This document shows positions 1 through 13,259 of a stretch of 64,000 bases of DNA, one piece after another. This stretch comes from Lomentospora prolificans (taxonomy: Eukaryota; Ascomycota; Sordariomycetes; Microascales; Microascaceae): NCBI GenBank assembly GCA_029532625.1, contig JARFXM010000011.1, forward strand, positions 4,043,501 to 4,107,500. The letters run 5' to 3'. The position numbers were made by a program, and so were the translations under genes. The notes under the pieces were generated by a model. That model was not told the origin of the DNA. It did not search any database and saw only the letters and a list, made by a program, of their open reading frames with translations. Position 1 is the first letter of the stretch. Each line of letters begins with the position of its first letter.

Positions 1-3000
1 AGTAACCATGCCGTGCACGGTCTTGTCCCCTTCTAGATCCCCCTGTTAGGAGCCAAAGATGATCGGCCTCTGTTAGTAAAACCATGACTTTTCACTGAGA
101 TTTTCAAGAAGGAAGCAGGAATTCCAGCCCAGCGCGACATCATTCCCCTCCTAACGAGAGCTTTTAACTGGGTCAGGCTGTCGATGCTCATTTGGCTCGA
201 ACTGCGACCGAGGGTACGTCTTGGGCTCTTCTGAATCCTGTGTGGGATAGAGTGGATGATAGCCCGAGACGAACGACCCAACACAAAGGAGAAGGGAAAA
301 AAAAATTCAGGCTCAAGGGGTCCCTGACTGCAGCGCACCATATCTCCAAATCCGGCTCACTGCTTACTCGGGTTTGACATCGTCAAATTTTAGCCATATT
401 CGCTTATTCTTAATTATTAATGAAGTTTCCTGAGAGTCTCCCTCGCCAGAGCTCGCCCATCGAAACCTCAAACTAAAAGGGGCAGCCACCCATGTCCAGC
501 TTTGAGCTTTCACTTGGCACGATGTGTTTGGATTAGCCGATGTACGTGGGAAAATTTTATCGCCCTATACAGTGGTGGTGCTCTTATCGAGGAGCCCAGA
601 GACAATGACTCTATTCCAAACACATGGCATGCTTATCGGGGGCGAATGGTCGTAATCAGAGACGGTTCTGTCACCCACACCAATATAAAATGAGTTCCGA
701 GGACGAGAATCAAGAGAGGGGGCGGAAATGCCGCTCATGATTCTTGGCTTCGTGACAAACCTACCTACCCACTGAACCTGATCGATTAATATCCTAAGGT
801 GTTGCGCGGCCCCTAGCCACGCATCTCGCGTTTATCCTTGATCACCTGTGGCTTGATCGAACGGTTTCATGATCAATTCCCCCGTATGATTTCGAGATCC
901 ATCGTGGCGAGCACACGTATTCGCGCCAAGCCGATGCCGCACGAGGGAGAAGGAAGTGGGAGGGGAGCGGTTCCGTCGTCATCTCGAGAGGCTTATCCAG
1001 CTTTGGACTGTTTTGGTCAGCTTCGCTCCTCGGCGCAATGTATACCGTACCAGGTAAGATGGTGCTCGGGGGAAATAAGAAGCAGCCACTAAAAATGAGT
1101 CCTGGCCTCACATTGTGCCATTTGTGACCTTGCAAAGCCACCAGGGCACCCCAAGACAGGCCTAAATATAGCAACCAAATACCGCCACGGCCAGCCTGGC
1201 CATGCCAATAGTCGGGAACAGAGGAGGATCTCGTTGCTCAGCCACCATTGATCGTGCTCTCCCTCTCCACCCCTACGGAGGGTGCTCATAGTCCAACACA
1301 CGCAAAGGAACGTTCCTCACTGAACAGGCTTCTCATGTTGAGAGGACAAGAGCCTGCCCCACTTGACCCAAATGGTTAGTTTCTCGACGTGCGCTCGCCA
1401 ACGAACTTCGGCCTCCCCATTTTAAGTGGTCGCATCAACGGTCCCAACCAGGCCAGGCTCGTGGCCGAAGTGAAGCCTCAAAGGCAGGATGAATCAAAGC
1501 CACCTTGTCCCTGAGCCACGTTCAGAGGCATGGACGTGTTGCACCCAAACGAATGCCCCCGCACTGTTTGATCTCGCCTTGCACATCATCCTTTTGATAG
1601 GGCCCATGCAACCTAACAAGGAGAAACCCGCAATGCCCGTCCACTCATTTGAGCAGAATCGAGCAAGGTGACAGCCGCATGGACGCTTTCTAGAAGAACC
1701 CCCAAAATCTCAAAATCCAGCGTTTGTCCGCGCACACCGGGGCCGCACCCCGCCCTAATAGTGGGAAGATCTTGGACCGCCGAACCTCAGGCTGACGTAG
1801 TCTCCCACGCAGCACACGCGGAAGAAGCCTCGACTGCCCCGCTCAAAGCACATGGCTGACGTTGAGAGATTTGTTTTTCTGGCAAGTCTTCCCCGGACTT
1901 GGCTGGATTAGGGGAAATAAAGGGTATGGGGCGCCTTTCGGACCCAGCTGGCCTCGGATCTCCTTTCGGTTGGGAGGATGGGCCTTTTACTCTTACGTAT
2001 GTTTTTACTTATCTCCGAAAAGTAAAGTCCCCTCTCAATCTTGTACCAACGGGCGCACAACGAGCCGTCACGTGAAACCTCTTGCCGACCGAAGCTCCGA
2101 CAGGTTTCTGCAAATCGTGGCTCCGGACCAGCAAGAGGTATGTAAACGATTCAGGGAGAGGGGCACGCCTCAGAATTCGTTGAGATCAATTGCCTCGGAG
2201 GACCTTTTCCCCTCGCTCGGAAACCTTTGATCGACAAACGAATCACCACCAGGGGGATGCGACGCGTGACCTTGGCGCAGACTTGGATGCATTGCCAGGG
2301 TTTCTTTGTGGCATCACCGCCTTGGCTCCTACGATGTAGTTTTTTCGAGACTCGGGACAGCTAAGAGGGCGGACAAGCGCTCATTGAAACATAAAGCCGT
2401 CAATTCTGCGGTGCACTGCATTGAGCCCAGATGCACAACGCCGTGGGATACATATGTGACTGGGCGCCGGGATGGGAGGCAAGTATGGATGGCAAGTCAT
2501 TTTGAAGACCTACCCAAACCGTTGACCGAGCGGATGAACGTCAACGATCTACTGGGGGATGCAATCTGACCCGGAATAGACCTACAATGCCGCCATCTAA
2601 TACGTAGAACAATAGCCGCGAAGATATTTGAAGAGAAGACTCTCCCTAATATACTGGTGCGACAGGGGGAGCTCGCTCAGTTATGCGCTCCGAACGCGCC
2701 AGGTTATCAGCCATTCACCGCTGGTGCCCAAGTGTTGAGTGTCCCACAAGGTTATTTTAAAAATCTCTGCACATGGCGCATCCCACCCTGACGGCCCCCA
2801 AGCTGCTTCGCTCACTTCTTCAATGTCGGATTTTCCAACGACTTGGTCTCGAAGTCTAGTCGAGCCAGCACGCGGACAATACATGCTCACTGACGGTAGA
2901 TATGCGCAAGGGCGGAGTGGAGGGGCTGGAAATATTGAGCAAAAACGAGAGACAACCACTCACATGGCCTATTGGCGATGGGGCGACGGAGGCGGCTCAC

Positions 3001-6000
3001 CGCCAAGTGCAAAGTCTCAAGGAGAAGTTTCGGCCAGCGGAAGTGAAGCAAAGTTGAACCTGCCTTTGAGGACGAAGTTGCATCCAAAGCCAATGTTGTC
3101 GCATCTGACGAGATTCAGGTGTTCATGTTAGCAGTGGGGCATCCTTTTCTTTGCTTTCTTTTCCCCGTCTTTGTTAGCATTTTGCTACCCCGTATATCAG
3201 AGCTGAGATAGGGGATTACGCCAAGTCCCACCCACGATCTTTCGAGCACATTCGTAAACATACGAAGTATCGAGTGTGACAATGCCTTTCTTCCCCGCTT
3301 CCCTCGTCGAAATTATCCCTAATAATTATGGGGTCATCTTGGGAGCTTGGGAGAAAGGAGAATCTTTCAATGTGGAAGAAAAGCTCACCCAGGGCCGATA
3401 GCCGTTGCATCTTCGCGAACTGTGATGCTCGGCTTGCGCCCATGGCCCTGCAAACACTTTCCTTCCGGGGTAGCTCCAGCCGAACCCAATGGGGACAAGA
3501 CCGAGACAACCATCCAATGACACTGTCACGATGGAGCACCGACTTCTCTCCACTCTGGAATAGAGTGACCCAGAACACAGGGTCTGGGAGCTAGGAAGAA
3601 TAACCATGCTCTTAGCAATATCAATCTCTGTTGAAGCTCTCTTCCTCCCTCTCAGCACTCAACGAAACGCGCGACCCTTCGCCTACATATCGGGACTAAA
3701 AGGCTGCTGGTAGATTGTATTTCAACCTAGTAATTGAGCTAGTCGTTATACTAGTGTATGTGACCGGCTACCGCGAGTTCGGAGGTAACTAAACGAAAAT
3801 CAGGTACGTTATGGGGCATGGAAAATTGGAATTGGTGTTGTCCGGGTCGTTACTCCTGCTGCGAAGTCTCATTGGTCTGTCGTCTATTTTTGAGGCCCTC
3901 TCCGTTCTGCAGGTGGCATTGTTTTTGGAGCTTCCATCCATAACGTGCTCGCATCGTCCACACTCTTGTGTGTAGCTCTTATCTCTAGATCAATAGCACC
4001 GCATTGGTACCGACCATCCCGCTGGCTCTGGTTGTCCATAACAGCAACCCTTTCTATACGAGCAATTGAGTTGTACTTGTACAGTTTAGGCCCTTTCCCC
4101 ATGTCCAAGTGCAAGATGCTTTGATCCGGCGCCAATGGACCAGTGGGCTAGCCGAGCCCGGTCCAGATGATTGTGGTGTCGGAATCTCGTAACCTAGCTA
4201 GCAGTGCCTGACAGACATCTGAGCCAGGGCGTCAGGTTTTATCCGCCGCCGCCTCGTACCCTCCACGGACCTATTTTAGCAGTCCAATCGAGCCGGGACG
4301 GGTTCGAAGAAATTTTTTTTCCCACCTCGTCTCGTCAGTGTCGTCTTGTTCCCGATAGATCTGATTAATATCAAGTTCCGTCTACGTCGGCAATCATGCT
4401 CTTTCTCGCCTGGCCACATGTACATGGGAACTAGTAGAATCGCACGTATGCAATGCGCAATGTAGACTCGGGGCGTCGTGGCCCATGACTGGGTCCAATC
4501 ATCATCCCTTTTTTTTTCTGCCTTTCTTCTTTGGCTCTTCAGCCAAGCCAGCAGAGCAACGGGACCGGACGCAGGCTCCCTGGACGGGTTGCAGTTTTTT
4601 TCCCGTTCTCTTGCAAGGATCCCAGCTGTTTTGTGACTTGTAGGCAGATAATACGGAGCAGCCAGAGTATTAGACCTGTCTCGAAACCAGGGAAGGGTTG
4701 TTTGTTGTTCCCAAGAAAAGAAAGTGAGCACCAGAGTATTATCACTTGGCGTTTTCCCAAGAAACCCCAAGCTGGGACCATAACCAGGCCTTCTTGTGAC
4801 GTCTGAAGAAATCTTCCCCGCCTTTCTCCTTTCTTCCTACTTCTTAACTCACCGTGCATCCTGTCCTCCCGAGGGTCTTATAACTCCATCCTCAACACGC
4901 TCCCGGACTATTAGCACTTGGACCTTTGAGCTGCTTGCCTACCTTTTTTTTTTAGTCTTTGCCTCCTGTCTCCATCCCCTCCTGACTTTGTGGTCCACCA
5001 ATCCGAGACATAGGCAAACTAGGTGTCAAAACCTTGCAAGGCCTTGCGATACTCGACTGCGACTAGCTCGCGCAGCTTTGACGTCGACGAACAGCACTTA
5101 ATCAGCCACCTGCCCCCCCCCATTCCAAGCTCTATCACCAACACAAACCCTCCATCAGACACTTTCTCCCACCCTCGTTCATCCCCCTTCAACAGTTGCA
5201 CCCGATTATCCATTGCTTCCGTGGATAATATACTAAAAACAAAGATCGAGAGAGAGCTCGCGGGGTAAGGTGCATCGCAACGAGTTCGAGAATGAACACG
5301 CCCATAGCTGATGTCGATTTGAACTATTTGCAAGACATCAACCGCTTTCCCCGGTCCTTCCGATCCGCTACCATCTCGACCGATATCTCCGTGGTCGCCC
5401 CTCCTCGCCACCCGTCCACCTCGACGACCCGCTAAAAACCGACCAAACCCTGCCGTAAACTCCAGCCTCCTGCTGGTACCATTGTCACCAGCGTTCGAGC
5501 TCCCATCGGAACCTGACAAACCGTCCATCAAAGTACCCCACACTCCCTCTTTCTCGGCTCGAATCGACGCCCTGCTTTTTCGGCCTCGACCAAGACAGCT
5601 CCCACTCTTCCTTCTTCGTCATCGCCCTGTTCCTGAAATCGCCCGCTTCTTTCTTCGGACGCCGGGTCAAACAATTCATCGAGTGACATACACACCCACA
5701 CACCCTATCTGCTATTTCCTTTCTATATTTTATTTCCGACGTCGTGGAGAGCTGACGCCAGCCTCGTTTGAGAATTGAAGTCACCTTGCAGAAAATCCTC
5801 TAGCGTGACAGTCTTAAGTCACACACACCCTCAAAACGGCGACTACGACCAGCTTATCTGCTTGTTCCGTCCTCACCTACCTTCTCCGACCCCCTTAACG
5901 ACAATTTCGTTCAAATCCTGCTTAGAACTGGCATTTAATCTGTCTCGATCTCCTTTTTTAAAACTCCTCCCGCTCTCATAATCTCTTTTTCTCCTTTCTA

Positions 6001-6166
6001 TACCCCGGAGCCGCTCCAACATACCCTGCCAACAACCCCTCGGTGGCGAAACGACGTGACGGCGAGCCGAATAGAAAGGCCTACACAACCACTTCCTTTT
6101 ACGAACCACGCCGAATGCCCGATCGATAATTTGAGGTCCCTGGCAAGAATCATTTGACGCTGCGCG
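1..6166. other. Gene-poor left flank and PPZ1 promoter/leader
   Basis: I see no supportable gene in these 6.2 kb. Open frames exist on both strands, but none exceeds about 175 codons, none shows a recognisable domain, and they overlap each other in conflicting frames. Base composition is mixed, with no strong AT bias. From about 4,800 to the PPZ1 start the plus strand becomes rich in C and T, with many short CTC/TTC runs, which is typical of promoters and 5' leaders of filamentous ascomycetes and fits a long PPZ1 leader. Confidence 0.6.
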
Positions 6167-7924
6167 ATGGGAAACACCAGCTCCAAAGATGGTGGATCCA
6201 GTTCCAAGGGTTACGCTACCAATGACTCCTCCGGCCCCCCCATGATCAGGTCGGATACCAAGGAGTCCACCCGATCTTTCAAAAATTCTATACGTTCTCG
6301 GATCCCTGGATCCTCCAAAACCGATAGCCCTAGGTCCTCTACGTTGCTATCGAATGGAGACTCTCCTATCGATAAGGGCGACACGGCATCGGTTAAGTCC
6401 GGCAAGAGTGGCCGGTCGGCGACTTCCCGACACAGCCGTAGTGAGGCTGTCTCTCCAACATTGTCAGAGCCCGCGTCCCCAGATGCACCGTCCATGACCG
6501 AGAGCGATGTACCAATGTCCCCCGTCGTTGGCACCTCCATTAATGCCGGACACAAGGATGTCGATAGCGCCAAGGCATCAGGTGAGGTGGGCAATGTTTC
6601 CGATCAGCCACTAACTGAAGGCAAGTCCGGTCTTCATAGCTCCCTCTACCAGCCTGGCAAGCCGATTCTCGTCAAGCGTGATGCTCCTTTGAACGTCATC
6701 AAGGAAGGCGCTCTAAAGCCTGAAGAGAATGCCAACGTATCCATGAGTGAAATCAAGGATATTGATTTGGACGACTTCATTAAGCGTCTCTTAGATGCTG
6801 GGTATACTGGAAAGGTTACCAAGAGCGTCTGTCTGAAGAATGCCGAGATTGTTGCCATTTGCCAGAGAGCCCGCGAGGTCTTCCTATCCCAGCCGGCCCT
6901 GCTTGAACTGGACGCGCCCGTGAAAATCGTCGGCGACGTCCATGGCCAATATACCGATCTCATTCGCCTTTTCGAAATGTGTGGTTTCCCTCCCTCATCC
7001 AACTACCTCTTCCTAGGCGACTACGTGGATCGCGGCAAGCAGTCCCTCGAAACCATCCTTCTCCTGCTCTGCTACAAGCTCAAGTACCCCGAAAACTTCT
7101 TCCTCCTGCGGGGCAACCACGAATGCGCCAATGTTACACGAGTCTACGGTTTTTACGATGAATGCAAGCGTCGGTGCAACGTTAAGATCTGGAAAACATT
7201 TGTTGATTGCTTCAATACCTTGCCTATCGCCGCGATCGTCGCCAGCAAGATCTTTTGCGTGCATGGCGGCCTGTCGCCTGCGCTGTCCCACATGGATGAC
7301 ATCCGCAATATTGCTCGACCCACCGATGTACCCGAATACGGCCTTTTGAACGATCTTTTGTGGTCCGATCCGGCGGAAATGGAACCAGACTGGGAAGCCA
7401 ATGAGAGAGGCGTCAGTTACTGTTTTGGAAAGAGGGTCATTATGCAGTTCCTTGCCGATCACGACTTTGACCTCATTTGTCGAGCACACATGGTAGTAGA
7501 GGACGGATATGAGTTTTTCAATGATCGGGTGCTGGTGACTGTCTTCAGTGCGCCTAACGTGAGTTTTCCCCAATCTCTTCTTGCCCTTACGGGCATATTA
7601 CTCTTTCCTGCGCTCTCGCGAGCTTCGATACTGACACACTGGCCCTCGATACAGTATTGCGGAGAATTCGACAACTGGGGAGCTGTGATGTCAGTGTCTG
7701 CAGAGCTCCTCTGCAGCTTTGAGCTCCTAAAGCCACTTGACTCTAGTGCACTGAAGAGCCACATCAAGAAGAGTCGAAACAAGAGGCAAACCATGCTCAA
7801 CAGTCCGGTATGTTCCCTCTTCGTCCCAACCCAAGAGCTCACCTCACCAGTGCATTCATCCTCTAACATGGTTGTTCTTTCGGGGGATTTTTAGCCCGCT
7901 AGCGTTCAGCCTCAAAGTGTGTGA
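6167..7924 (+). CDS. PPZ1: Serine/threonine protein phosphatase PP-Z
   Basis: This is a PP1-like metallophosphatase of the fungal-specific PPZ family, which regulates cation homeostasis, cell-wall integrity and salt tolerance and is inhibited by Hal3-type proteins. My model has three exons, 6167-7558, 7655-7807 and 7895-7924, giving 524 residues, a normal length for PPZ. The protein starts MGNTSS, a classic N-myristoylation signal, and is followed by about 200 Ser-rich, probably disordered residues. The catalytic domain has the three metal-binding signatures GDVHGQ (256-261), GDYVDRG (284-290) and GNHE (316-319), then RAHMVVEDGYEFF and SAPNYCGEFDN. The last motif is restored only by removing intron 1 (96 bp). 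Intron 2 (87 bp) has a CTAAC branch point and ends in the TAG that would otherwise close the frame. Both introns are multiples of three. The identity is secure; the last ten codons are less certain. Confidence 0.95.
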
Positions 7925-8711
7925 TACTATTCACTTCGACCTGGACGATTACGACTTACTTGATGCGCCCCTCACCTCCACTCTGTAGCCCACCCAAGAC
8001 AAGACGGAATCGCGCCTCCAAAAACTCGGCGCCGATTATCCCGAAGATCCTATCCGCATGGAGGGGCACAACAGTCGAGGAAGCAATGTTTTGCTTGCTG
8101 CACGTCAGCTGGCCGCTATGTCATCACTGCATTTTCCACACACAGAAGACACAACTTTGGTACCCAGGGGTTGTTCTGACCGGCAAACGAATTTGGCGGG
8201 CCCCGGGCCTGGAAATACGTAGCGGCGACGGAGATGGAGCGTGACATGGGCATAAAACGAAGCGATGGCCTGGCGACGGCAGCGCACTTCTTCCCCTCCC
8301 TCCTCTCTCAAATTCCAGTCCCAGTGAATTGGCTGAGAGTTATGGCTCTCCATCTTGCCGTTTGGACCTTTGTCATACATGCACTTGCTCATGTGGTTCA
8401 TTGCCATTTCCAGGTCGGGATGGGTGCATAAAACCGTACGATAGTTTATGTAAGGGGTTCGTTACTCATCCTTTGTTTCTTTTTTTTTTTTGACTAGACA
8501 CCAACGAGACTTGGGTTTGTAGGAGATGACGTCCAGCAAAGGGAGCTGAGCGGCATGGTGGAGTGGCTGGCATGTTGGGAATGAGTCAAGGAGGGCTTTT
8601 CCTCCCGCTCTGTAAGATTACTTGCACACATGGCTGCTCTCGTTTTACCAGGGAACCTGTGGATTTCGGGTTGGTTTGTCGTTTTCTTGTTTCTTGCTAC
8701 TTTTGGCTGTG

Positions 8712-8752
<41 letters not shown>

Positions 8753-9456
8753 CGAACATAGTCGTTTGCAGGGTTTCCATGCTGTCTTTATGCCCTTTAC
8801 TTTCCATTACTCTTTTGTCAGGGCTTCATGTTCTTAATTCGCGCTTTGGAGAAGATTTAGTTATAGGCACCCGCTGTGCCATCATATTATACTGCATGGA
8901 ATTGAATTTTATAAGAGCCTAGCATCTTAGTATCTTCTTATATTTGCCGTCTGCACAATGACGACGTAGGAGAGCTTTACACTGTTAAATTGTTTTTAAG
9001 GGAGACAATCTATTTCCTCATGTTCTTAGGTGTTAGTGTGAGCTGGTGCTAGGTCTCTCCATGACTGCATCGACTACTCCCGTGAATGCGTCCTGTGTGT
9101 CTCGAATCGACGTGGTTGGGGAAAGGGAAACATTCCAGACCGACTTCAACCGTCAAATGCAAATCAAAAGAACCCTAGAGACAAGAGCGGGAGGTCTGCG
9201 CTCAGCCCTGAACATAGCGGATGCCCCAACAAAGGCCGGGGGTTCGACCAAGGGTCGAAAGTGCAACTCGTAGCGATAGGCCGATATCGAAGGAACCTCT
9301 TTACCCTCGTATCCACCAGGATGTCTTGCCCGAACGTGCATATTTTTTGCCTTGCCAACTTGCCCCGCGTAGAGGGTGTATCGCCCGAGTCTACAATCCA
9401 GACGAGTGGCCACATTTGCATCGTCCGACCGCCATTTTACACTCGTATCTCGTCCA
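7925..9456. other. Convergent intergenic region between PPZ1 and DUS3
   Basis: The 3' ends of PPZ1 and DUS3 face each other here. I see no gene. The stretch holds T-rich tracts and a CT microsatellite, and presumably both 3' untranslated regions. Short open frames around 9,050-9,450 overlap on both strands and look like no known protein. Confidence 0.6.
8714..8748. repeat. (CT)17 microsatellite
   Basis: About 17 uninterrupted CT dinucleotides lie downstream of PPZ1, in probable 3' untranslated or intergenic sequence. The length is likely to vary between isolates. Confidence 0.95.
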
Positions 9457-11981
9457 CTAGCCCTCAACGGCCTCATAGGAGTTCGACTTATGCTTGGGCT
9501 CAAACTTAAAGTTGGAAGGCGTCTTGCCGAGGAAATGTTCCCTAATGGAAACAGTTAGCATAAGGGTCGTAACAACGAAGATCAGGTGGAGGAGGGGGGT
9601 AAAGAAAGACGCACGATATCTTAATCCAGTCCTTATAGTTCCTACTGGCAAGTTTAGTCTCGAAGTCGTCTCTTCCAACGTATGCGGCGGGACGATCATT
9701 CATGTCTGGAGGCAGATACTCCAAGAGACCAATGGGTACGTATCGGTGAGCGAAGCTCAACCACTCAAGGAGGAAGCGGCGTGTATAGCCAACGCCAATG
9801 TCATCTGAGCCCCAGGCCTCGAGACCATAGTCGACGTACTTCTTGACGTACTCGAGGCGCTCAGTGCTGGACTTGTCCAAGTACTGGCCGGCTTTAATCT
9901 CCTCAAAAATCCATGGCTTAATTAAAGCCCCGCGACCAATCATGATGGTGTCAACACCGGACTTCGCTACATTGTTGTAGTACTCAACGTGGGAGTAACA
10001 GTCTCCATTTCCGAGGAAGTACATCTTTCCATCCTTGGAGTTGGGAAGCGTACGAGCATCGGGTTCAGCTGATGTATCAGAGTTGAGATCGACTTGGGCA
10101 TTGTAGGACTTGACGAGCGCAGCGCACTCCGCAATATAAGACCAGTCCGCCTTCTTAGTGTATCGCTGCTCGCGACTGCGTCCGTGGAGTGTAACGGCAG
10201 CGCAACCAGGAGCTCCAAGACGGGAGCGGTGCTCACGGGCGCCAAAGGCTAGCTTACCAATGATGGTGGTGGCGACAGGACGGTTGGATTGGACACCAGT
10301 CCTTAGCTTGACGGTAATGGGAATCTCACCCGAAAGTGCATTCATACCGCGAACCATCCTCTCAAGCTTGCTCTTCGAATCGAGAATTCCGGCTCCAGCG
10401 CCTGATTTATAAACCATGTCAATGGGGCAGCCACAGTTAAGATCGATAAGACGAAGGCTGGGGCAGTAGCGGTTCAGAATGTCAGCAGCACGGGTGACCA
10501 TGCGATGGGAATGACCCGAGATTTGCGCGCCAAATCTCATGTCCTTAGAATTGTCATAATCCTCGACAATAGGCTTTGCCGTTCGGCTCACATTGGGGGG
10601 AGCAAGCTCCGAGTCGTGCGCTTTCATGAGAGTCCAATCAGCCTTCTGGCCTTGAAGGAGTGGGCCAGACATGGCCATCTCCGAATACGTGAGCTCACAG
10701 CCCAACTCAACGCAAAGGCGTCGGAAAGGCAGATTCCCTTGTGTAGTTAAGGGAGCCAGGGCGGGAGTTTCAGGTCCAAAATATAGGCGCCGCTTCTCAG
10801 AGGGTAGGAATGGAGGCTCAACAAACTGCGCTCTTAGTTCGGCCATATCCGTGTCGGCCTGCTTTCGTTGACGGTTGTGGAATGTGTCGTTGATCTTGGC
10901 CTCCTGATCGAGCCAGTTACAGAAGTCGTCGGCCTTCTGGAAATTGACGCGCCTGCGAGAGAGTTCAATCTTCGAACCCTTATCAACAATGTTTCTTGCC
11001 GTCGACGGAGGAGGGTCATATCGCTCCAAGATCGGCTCATCTCCAGGCGCATCCTCCCCATCTTCGCCGGAGGAAGCCCTCTTTTGAGTCAAAACGAGTT
11101 CCTTTTGACCGTCAGGATGCTCATAGGTTGTCATGTGGTGTTCAATGAAGCGACACTTAAACCCGGCAGGGCAGCGACCAAAAAGCTCATATTGCGGGCA
11201 GACGCCAGTCTCTGGGCTAGTATCCTTGGGTCGGGCCTCCAGATATTCCCTGAGGTTATGGCAGAGCTTGCACTTCTCGCCAAACTGGCAGTTGTCAGGA
11301 GAGAACTCGGGCGTCATAGCCCTGCTAGCACAAAGTTGCACGGATTCTTCAAAACGTCCGTAAGAGCGGCCGACGTTTTGGCCACGCTCTTTCTTGTTCT
11401 TTCCTCGCTTATTGGGCGCAGCCGCAGGCGCCGAGCTACCCTCTGAGGCTTGGGCGTTGGGAGGCTCGCAGTTGGGCCCAGCAGGGATTCCATTACCTTG
11501 ACTAGTGTTGGCTTGATTTTCAGGAGTAGCCTGAGCTGTTGCATGGACCTCAGTCGAGCTAGATTCCTGATTCTTCACGAGGTATCTATGAGAAGTCAGC
11601 CTCAGGGCACACCTATACGACATTGGTGAAACGAGATCGTGCATACTTTGCCTTTATAGGAGCAATACCGGCCCTTCGGGACGGAGCGCCTATGTCATTG
11701 CCGTTGCTTGGTGCAGCCACTGCAGCTACAGAGCCTTGTTGGCTATCCAGGGCAGGGACCGCCTCGGAAACCGGCTCAGTGGTGGTGGTGGACTTGGGTT
11801 CACCACTGTCTACAGCCATTGCATCGGAGGAGACACCTTCAGAGGCCACCTTAAGGCGCTTTGAGGGGCGTTCATCAGAGGGAGGCGCGCCAGCGTCAGA
11901 AGGAATGGGCTGCACTGTGGTTGAAGCTCCAACTGCGGCCGGAAGATCATCCGTGGCCATGGGCCCAGTCTGGTCAGCCAT
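9457..11981 (-). CDS. DUS3: tRNA-dihydrouridine(47) synthase Dus3
   Basis: This flavoenzyme reduces uridine 47 in the variable loop of cytosolic tRNAs using NAD(P)H and FMN. The model has three exons on the minus strand, 11981-11647, 11585-9615 and 9541-9457, for 796 residues. Introns are 61 bp (CTGAC branch) and 73 bp (CTAAC branch). Removing the second joins DWIKIS to EHFLGKTP, the expected Dus3 ending. The first 190 residues are low-complexity. Two CCCH-type zinc-binding segments follow at about 197-221 and 241-262, the Dus3 hallmark. A TIM-barrel domain starts near residue 383 (LAPLT). It contains DLNCGCP at 493-499, whose second cysteine is the expected catalytic residue, then VTLHGRSREQR, FLGNGD and IMIGRGALIKPW for FMN and phosphate binding. 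The gene diverges from the Kelch gene to its right. Confidence 0.95.
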
Positions 11982-13259
11982 GGTATAAAGGAAGATGGGA
12001 TATTATGGAAAGTATTTGCAGGAGAGTTGAATGAGACGTGAAAAGGCCTGGACTTTTGCCGAAGGAAGGATATTAGTTTAGCGCAGGCTTAGAGGTGAGC
12101 AGAGGTGGAATAAAAGATGGGAGAAGTCTAAAATCTGAATTTTACCAAGTGAGATCAAGTGGGATAGCACTCAAGGACAGAAGGTTCGGAGCCCAAGACT
12201 ATAAGCCCGTAGGAAGAAATACGTGGCGCGAGCGAGGTCTAGTAGAGATTGATGAATAGGATGATAACGAAAGTACGTAGTCCTACAGATATCTCTTGCC
12301 CCGGACCCGGAGTTCGTCTCGAGATCATAGCTTCCAACTTTTACCAAAAGATCTTGGAAGGTCAACCTTGTAAAAGGCGCCTATGCCGGCGTCATGGCCT
12401 GGTGGGGTACTCTGCAGCTGCTTGTGACTGTCTGCAACTGTCATTTTATCGTTTCGATCCCATGCTGGCCATGCATCCATGTGCTCCTCCACCTTAAGTC
12501 TTGTCGATGGCCTTCAATCGTTCCTCACTATCAAGTTTTTAACTACCAGTATTTTAGGTTCTAAGGATTCATCTCCATTTTGCAAATATCAGATCATGGG
12601 ATATGGAATGCAATATCAATATGAACTGCGAGAAGCACAATACCTGTAGAAGCTGTAACAGCACTGGTCGGTGAGGATAGGCCGCTGTAATTTGGAGCAC
12701 GGACACGGCTAGCAGAGGACCCCTCAGTGATCAAGTGGCTACTCACCACTAGCCAGCTAGCTGGCTGGCTATCATTGATTGGGCCAATTGACTAACACTG
12801 TGGCGCCGTGGGCCTCTACTCCGTGCGCTGTATCAATATTATTACCACGAACCACCAATTGAGCTCGTCGCCAGCCAGCGGCTTTATGCAACCAAGCCCT
12901 GTGCCGTGCTGCGCAACGCTTTATTTCAAGGCAAATGGACCGGCCAGGGTAATAAACACTCTCCTCATTCTCACGGCCCAAGGCGACTTGCCCCTCGGTT
13001 CTTTCTCGTACGGATAGATTCCAACCTCAATTCAATCTTGAACGAGATCTAGACCACCAAAACATCCAGTCATTGACTTCTATCCGCTCTAAATTGCCCC
13101 AATTCCGATCCCTGTCGACTGCCACCTAAACCCCGCGGTGTCGTTTCCTGCCTGGCTGAAACAAAACGAAAGAGCCAAGGGCAATCGATCCTCCGCCGCG
13201 GCCGTCCAGCTCAGCTCCCACGCCTTCCCACCTGGCAATGGTTGTCGCCCGACGCCACG
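11982..13259. promoter_or_regulatory. Divergent promoter region between DUS3 and the Kelch gene
   Basis: These 1.28 kb separate two divergent start codons and should hold both promoters. No gene is seen. Notable content is a perfect 16-bp palindrome at 12751-12766, followed by a CCAAT-like ATTGG box on the right. The 250 bp before the Kelch start are C-rich, as in a fungal leader. Confidence 0.5.
12751..12766. promoter_or_regulatory. Perfect 16-bp palindrome, AGCCAGCT-AGCTGGCT
   Basis: The two 8-base arms are exact reverse complements with no spacer. It lies about 490 bp upstream of the Kelch start and 770 bp upstream of the DUS3 start. Related palindromes occur at 23220-23229 and 53092-53103. 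Such symmetry could be a site for a dimeric factor, but no function is shown. Confidence 0.35.

Noticed and set aside
5019..5543. 174-codon minus-strand frame upstream of PPZ1
   Set aside because: It is Gly/Arg-rich because it is antisense to the C/T-rich PPZ1 leader; no domain is present.
13242..13259. Upstream extension of the Kelch gene
   Set aside because: The extra codons begin with TTG; the first ATG in frame is at 13260 and is the sensible start.
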